Source: Bifidobacterium samirii
GTDB taxonomy: Bacteria; Actinomycetota; Actinomycetes; Actinomycetales; Bifidobacteriaceae
Direction: 5' to 3'
Assembly: GCF_003952945.1 (NCBI RefSeq)
Contig: NZ_QXGK01000003.1
Location: 124,001 to 188,000, forward strand
Length of the DNA: 64,000 nt
Shown here: positions 61,186 through 64,000 of the stretch, piece by piece
Position numbering within the stretch: position 1 is the stretch's first letter
How the letters are laid out: every line of letters starts with the position of its first letter
Notes under the pieces: model-generated
The model's database searches: none
Seen by the model: only the letters and a program-made list of their open reading frames with translations
What the model was told of the DNA's origin: nothing
Program-made: the position numbers and the translations under genes

Positions 61186-64000
61186 ATGGTGAGCGAATCC
61201 ACCGATCATGTGTATCCCAAGGCCCACGAAGGCGGCGACACCGCCGACGTGGCCCCCAACCCGAGCTTCCCGCAGCTGGAGGAGCACGTCCTCGACTACT
61301 GGGAGCAGGACGACACCTTCCGCAAGTCCATCGACCGGCGCGACTCCGGCGACGGCAGCCAGAACGAATTCGTGTTCTTCGACGGCCCGCCCTTCGCCAA
61401 CGGCCTGCCGCATTACGGCCACCTGCTGACCGGCTACGCCAAGGACGTGATCCCGCGCTACCAGACCATGAAGGGCCACAAGGTCAACCGCGTGTTCGGC
61501 TGGGACACGCACGGCCTGCCCGCCGAACTCGAGGCGCAGAAGGAGCTCGGCATCGACTCCGTCGAGCAGATCGAGCAGATGGGCATCGACAAGTTCAACG
61601 ACGCCTGCCGCGCCTCCGTGCTCAAGTACACCAACGAATGGCAGGACTACGTGCACCGCCAGGCCCGCTGGGTCGACTTCGAGCACGGCTACAAGACTCT
61701 CAACATCCCGTACATGGAGTCGGTGATGTGGGCGTTCAAGCAGCTCTACGACAAGGGCCTCGCCTACAAGGGCCACCGCGTGCTGCCGTACTGCCCGAAG
61801 GACCAGACGCCGCTGAGCGCGCACGAGCTGCGCATGGACGCCGACGTCTACCAGGACCGTCAGGACACCACCGTGTCCGTGGCCGTCAGGCTGCGCGACG
61901 AGGACGACGCCTACGCGGTGTTCTGGACCACCACGCCGTGGACCGTGCCCACCAACTTCGCGATCGTCGTCGGCGCCGACATCGACTACGTCGAGGTCCG
62001 CCCGACCGAAGGCCGCTTCGCCGGCAAGAAGTTCTATCTGGGCAAGGCGCTGCTCGGCTCCTACGCCAAGGAGCTCGGCGAGGACTACGAGGTGGTGCGC
62101 GAGCTCAAGGGCGCCGACATGGAGGGCTGGCGCTACTGGCCGGTGTTCCCGTACTTCGCCGGCGAGCAGGCCGTCGCCGAAGGCGGCGTGCCCGGCGCCA
62201 ACGCGTACACGATCTTCACCGCCGACTACGTCGACACCGTCGAAGGCACCGGCCTGGTCCATCAGGCCCCCTACGGCGAGGACGATATGAACACGCTCAA
62301 CGCGCACGACATCAAGAGCGTGGACGTGCTCGACGCCGGCTGCAACTTCACGTCGCTGTGCCCCGACTACGAAGGCATGTTCGTGTTCGACGCGAACCTG
62401 CCGATCCTGCGCAACCTGCGCGCCGGCGACGGCCCGCTGGCCGACATCCCCGAGGAGCACCGCGCGATCCTCTTCCAGGAGAAGAGCTACGTGCACTCCT
62501 ACCCGCACTGCTGGCGCTGCGCCACCCCGCTGATCTACAAGCCGGTCAGCTCCTGGTTCGTGTCCGTCACGAAGATCAAGGAGCGTCTGCTGGAGCTCAA
62601 CCAGGAGATCAACTGGATCCCGGACAACGTCAAGGACGGCCAGTTCGGCAAGTGGCTCGCCAACGCGCGCGACTGGTCCATCTCCCGCAACCGCTTCTGG
62701 GGCTCCCCGATCCCGGTGTGGGTGAGCGACGACCCGAAGTACCCGCGCGTCGACGTGTACGGCTCACTCGAGGAGCTCAAGGCCGACTTCGGCGACTACC
62801 CGCGCGACAACGACGGCAACATCAACATGCACCGTCCGTACATCGACCGCCTGACCCGCCCGAACCCGGACGACCCGACCGGCAAGTCGCAGATGCACCG
62901 CATCACCGACGTGCTCGACTGCTGGTTCGAATCCGGCTCCATGCCGTTCGCCCAGTTCCACTACCCGTTCGAGAACAAGGAGTTCTTCGAGCAGCACTTC
63001 CCGTGCGACTACATCGTCGAATACATCGGCCAGACCCGCGGCTGGTTCTACACGCTGCACATCATGGCCACCGCCCTGTTCGACAAGCCGGCGTTCAAGA
63101 ACGTCATCTGCCACGGCATCGTGCTCGGCTCCGACGGCCAGAAGATGAGCAAGCACCTGCGCAACTACCCGGACGTCAACGGCGTGTTCGACCAGTACGG
63201 CTCCGACGCGATGCGCTGGTTCCTCATGAGCTCGCCGATCCTGCGCGGCGGCAACCTCATCGTGACCGCCGACGGCATCCGCGACACGGTCCGCCAGGTC
63301 ATGCTGCCCGTGTGGAGCTCGTACTACTTCTTCACGCTGTACGCCAACGCGGCCAACGGCGGCAAGGGCTTCGACGCCCGTCGTCTGCGCGCCGACGAGG
63401 TCGCCTCCCTGCCGGAGATGGACCGCTACCTGCTGGCCCGCACCCGCCGCCTGATCGAATCCGCCGGCCGTTCGCTCGACGAGTTCGCGATCTCCGACGC
63501 GTGCGACGCGGTCGCCGACTTCATCGACGTGCTCACCAACTGGTACATCCGCAACACCCGCGACCGCTTCTGGAACGAGGACGAGCACGCATTCAACACG
63601 CTGTACACCGTGCTCGAGGCGTTCATGCGCGTCCTGGCGCCGCTCGCCCCGATGGAGGCCGAAGCCGTGTGGCGCGGCCTGACCGGCGGCGAATCCGTCC
63701 ATCTGGCCGACTGGCCGGCGCTGGAGGCCGACGGCGAGGCGACCGAACTGGGCGCCGTCCTGCTTGACGACCCGGCGCTCGTCGCCGCGATGGAGAAGGT
63801 GCGCGAGGTCGTCTCCGGCACCCTGTCGCTGCGTAAGGCCGAGAAGATCCGCGTGCGCCAGCCGCTGAGCCGCCTGACCGTCGTGACCGAGGACGTCGAC
63901 GCCGTCGCCGCCTACGCCGGCCTGCTGCGCGGCGAACTCAACGTCAAGGACGTCGAGTTCTGCACGCTCGCCGACGCGCCCGCCCGCGGCCTGACCATCG
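61186..64000 (+). CDS. ileS: Isoleucyl-tRNA synthetase, type 2 (3' end outside window)
   Basis: At least 938 codons of a class I aminoacyl-tRNA synthetase that charges tRNA-Ile. The HIGH motif is replaced by H-Y-G-H in [18 protein letters not shown] (residues 76-79), [11 protein letters not shown] marks the editing domain, and KMSKS appears as K-M-S-K-H in [13 protein letters not shown] (about 653). These forms mark the eukaryote-like type 2 enzymes, which resist mupirocin; bifidobacteria are naturally mupirocin resistant. The N-terminus [17 protein letters not shown] is an extension. ATG 61186 follows GAGGAG. The frame is open at position 64000. Confidence 0.95.
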   Translation, partial: MVSESTDHVYPKAHEGGDTADVAPNPSFPQLEEHVLDYWEQDDTFRKSIDRRDSGDGSQNEFVFFDGPPFANGLPHYGHLLTGYAKDVIPRYQTMKGHKVNRVFGWDTHGLPAELEAQKELGIDSVEQIEQMGIDKFNDACRASVLKYTNEWQDYVHRQARWVDFEHGYKTLNIPYMESVMWAFKQLYDKGLAYKGHRVLPYCPKDQTPLSAHELRMDADVYQDRQDTTVSVAVRLRDEDDAYAVFWTTTPWTVPTNFAIVVGADIDYVEVRPTEGRFAGKKFYLGKALLGSYAKELGEDYEVVRELKGADMEGWRYWPVFPYFAGEQAVAEGGVPGANAYTIFTADYVDTVEGTGLVHQAPYGEDDMNTLNAHDIKSVDVLDAGCNFTSLCPDYEGMFVFDANLPILRNLRAGDGPLADIPEEHRAILFQEKSYVHSYPHCWRCATPLIYKPVSSWFVSVTKIKERLLELNQEINWIPDNVKDGQFGKWLANARDWSISRNRFWGSPIPVWVSDDPKYPRVDVYGSLEELKADFGDYPRDNDGNINMHRPYIDRLTRPNPDDPTGKSQMHRITDVLDCWFESGSMPFAQFHYPFENKEFFEQHFPCDYIVEYIGQTRGWFYTLHIMATALFDKPAFKNVICHGIVLGSDGQKMSKHLRNYPDVNGVFDQYGSDAMRWFLMSSPILRGGNLIVTADGIRDTVRQVMLPVWSSYYFFTLYANAANGGKGFDARRLRADEVASLPEMDRYLLARTRRLIESAGRSLDEFAISDACDAVADFIDVLTNWYIRNTRDRFWNEDEHAFNTLYTVLEAFMRVLAPLAPMEAEAVWRGLTGGESVHLADWPALEADGEATELGAVLLDDPALVAAMEKVREVVSGTLSLRKAEKIRVRQPLSRLTVVTEDVDAVAAYAGLLRGELNVKDVEFCTLADAPARGLTI

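Overview
The window is a 64-kb piece of a high-GC actinobacterial chromosome, most probably a Bifidobacterium or a close relative. This is inferred from recalled family resemblance, not from a search. Signs are strong GC-biased codon use, a full-length PurL with a fused glutaminase domain, a TTG-started PurF, a type-2 (mupirocin-insensitive class) isoleucyl-tRNA synthetase behind a T-box leader, a GH2 beta-galactosidase with a GPH symporter, and many LacI-type regulators. No prophage, transposase, rRNA or CRISPR array was seen; most genes look like core or metabolic genes.

Layout. 1-6.1 kb: 3' end of dnaG, an autoregulated-looking DUF2975/HTH pair, an anion permease, a ketopantoate-reductase-like enzyme and a membrane-anchored DsbA-like protein. 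6.2-10.2 kb: a tRNA-Arg and a three-gene MacB-type ABC operon with a CARDB-like middle protein. 10.3-17.6 kb: dxs, a quinone oxidoreductase, purEK and a helicase-IV-like helicase. 17.6-19.9 kb: a long imperfect palindrome, a Fur/Zur-type regulator and a metal-binding lipoprotein with matching operator-like sites, and a strict 52-bp tandem array. 19.9-26.7 kb: an MprF-like aminoacyl-lipid synthase with an esterase partner, then an LtaS-like polyglycerolphosphate synthase behind an 11-bp tandem repeat. 27.1-31.1 kb: purF-purM-purD. 31.3-38.2 kb: a LexA-controlled Y-family polymerase with a small partner, an aldo/keto reductase, a deoxyinosine glycosylase, an alpha/beta hydrolase and a TPM-domain protein. 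38.4-41.9 kb: PspA, a DUF234 AAA ATPase with a large AT-rich palindrome, and an EcsC-like protein. 42.1-48.3 kb: purL, purC, purT. 48.4-54.7 kb: a lac locus (LacI, beta-galactosidase, symporter). 55.3-60.1 kb: a nucleoside salvage locus (LacI, nucleoside hydrolase, MFS transporter, ribokinase). 60.4-64 kb: a small membrane protein and ileS, cut by the window end.

Together the genes cover nine purine-pathway proteins in three groups (purEK; purFMD; purTCL), envelope lipid and teichoic-type polymer synthesis with an envelope-stress pair, SOS/mutagenesis and base-excision repair functions, metal homeostasis, and two sugar/nucleoside catabolic loci under LacI control.

The most unusual content is non-coding. 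A family of palindromic repeats with a 62-bp period occurs in four separate intergenic regions (about 26.8, 34.7, 36.8 and 55.0 kb). A second, unrelated palindromic array has an exact 52-bp period over nearly 500 bp (19.45-19.94 kb). Both periods are close to whole numbers of helical turns (6 and 5), so the palindromes would lie on one DNA face. These arrays are the best candidates here for an undescribed system.
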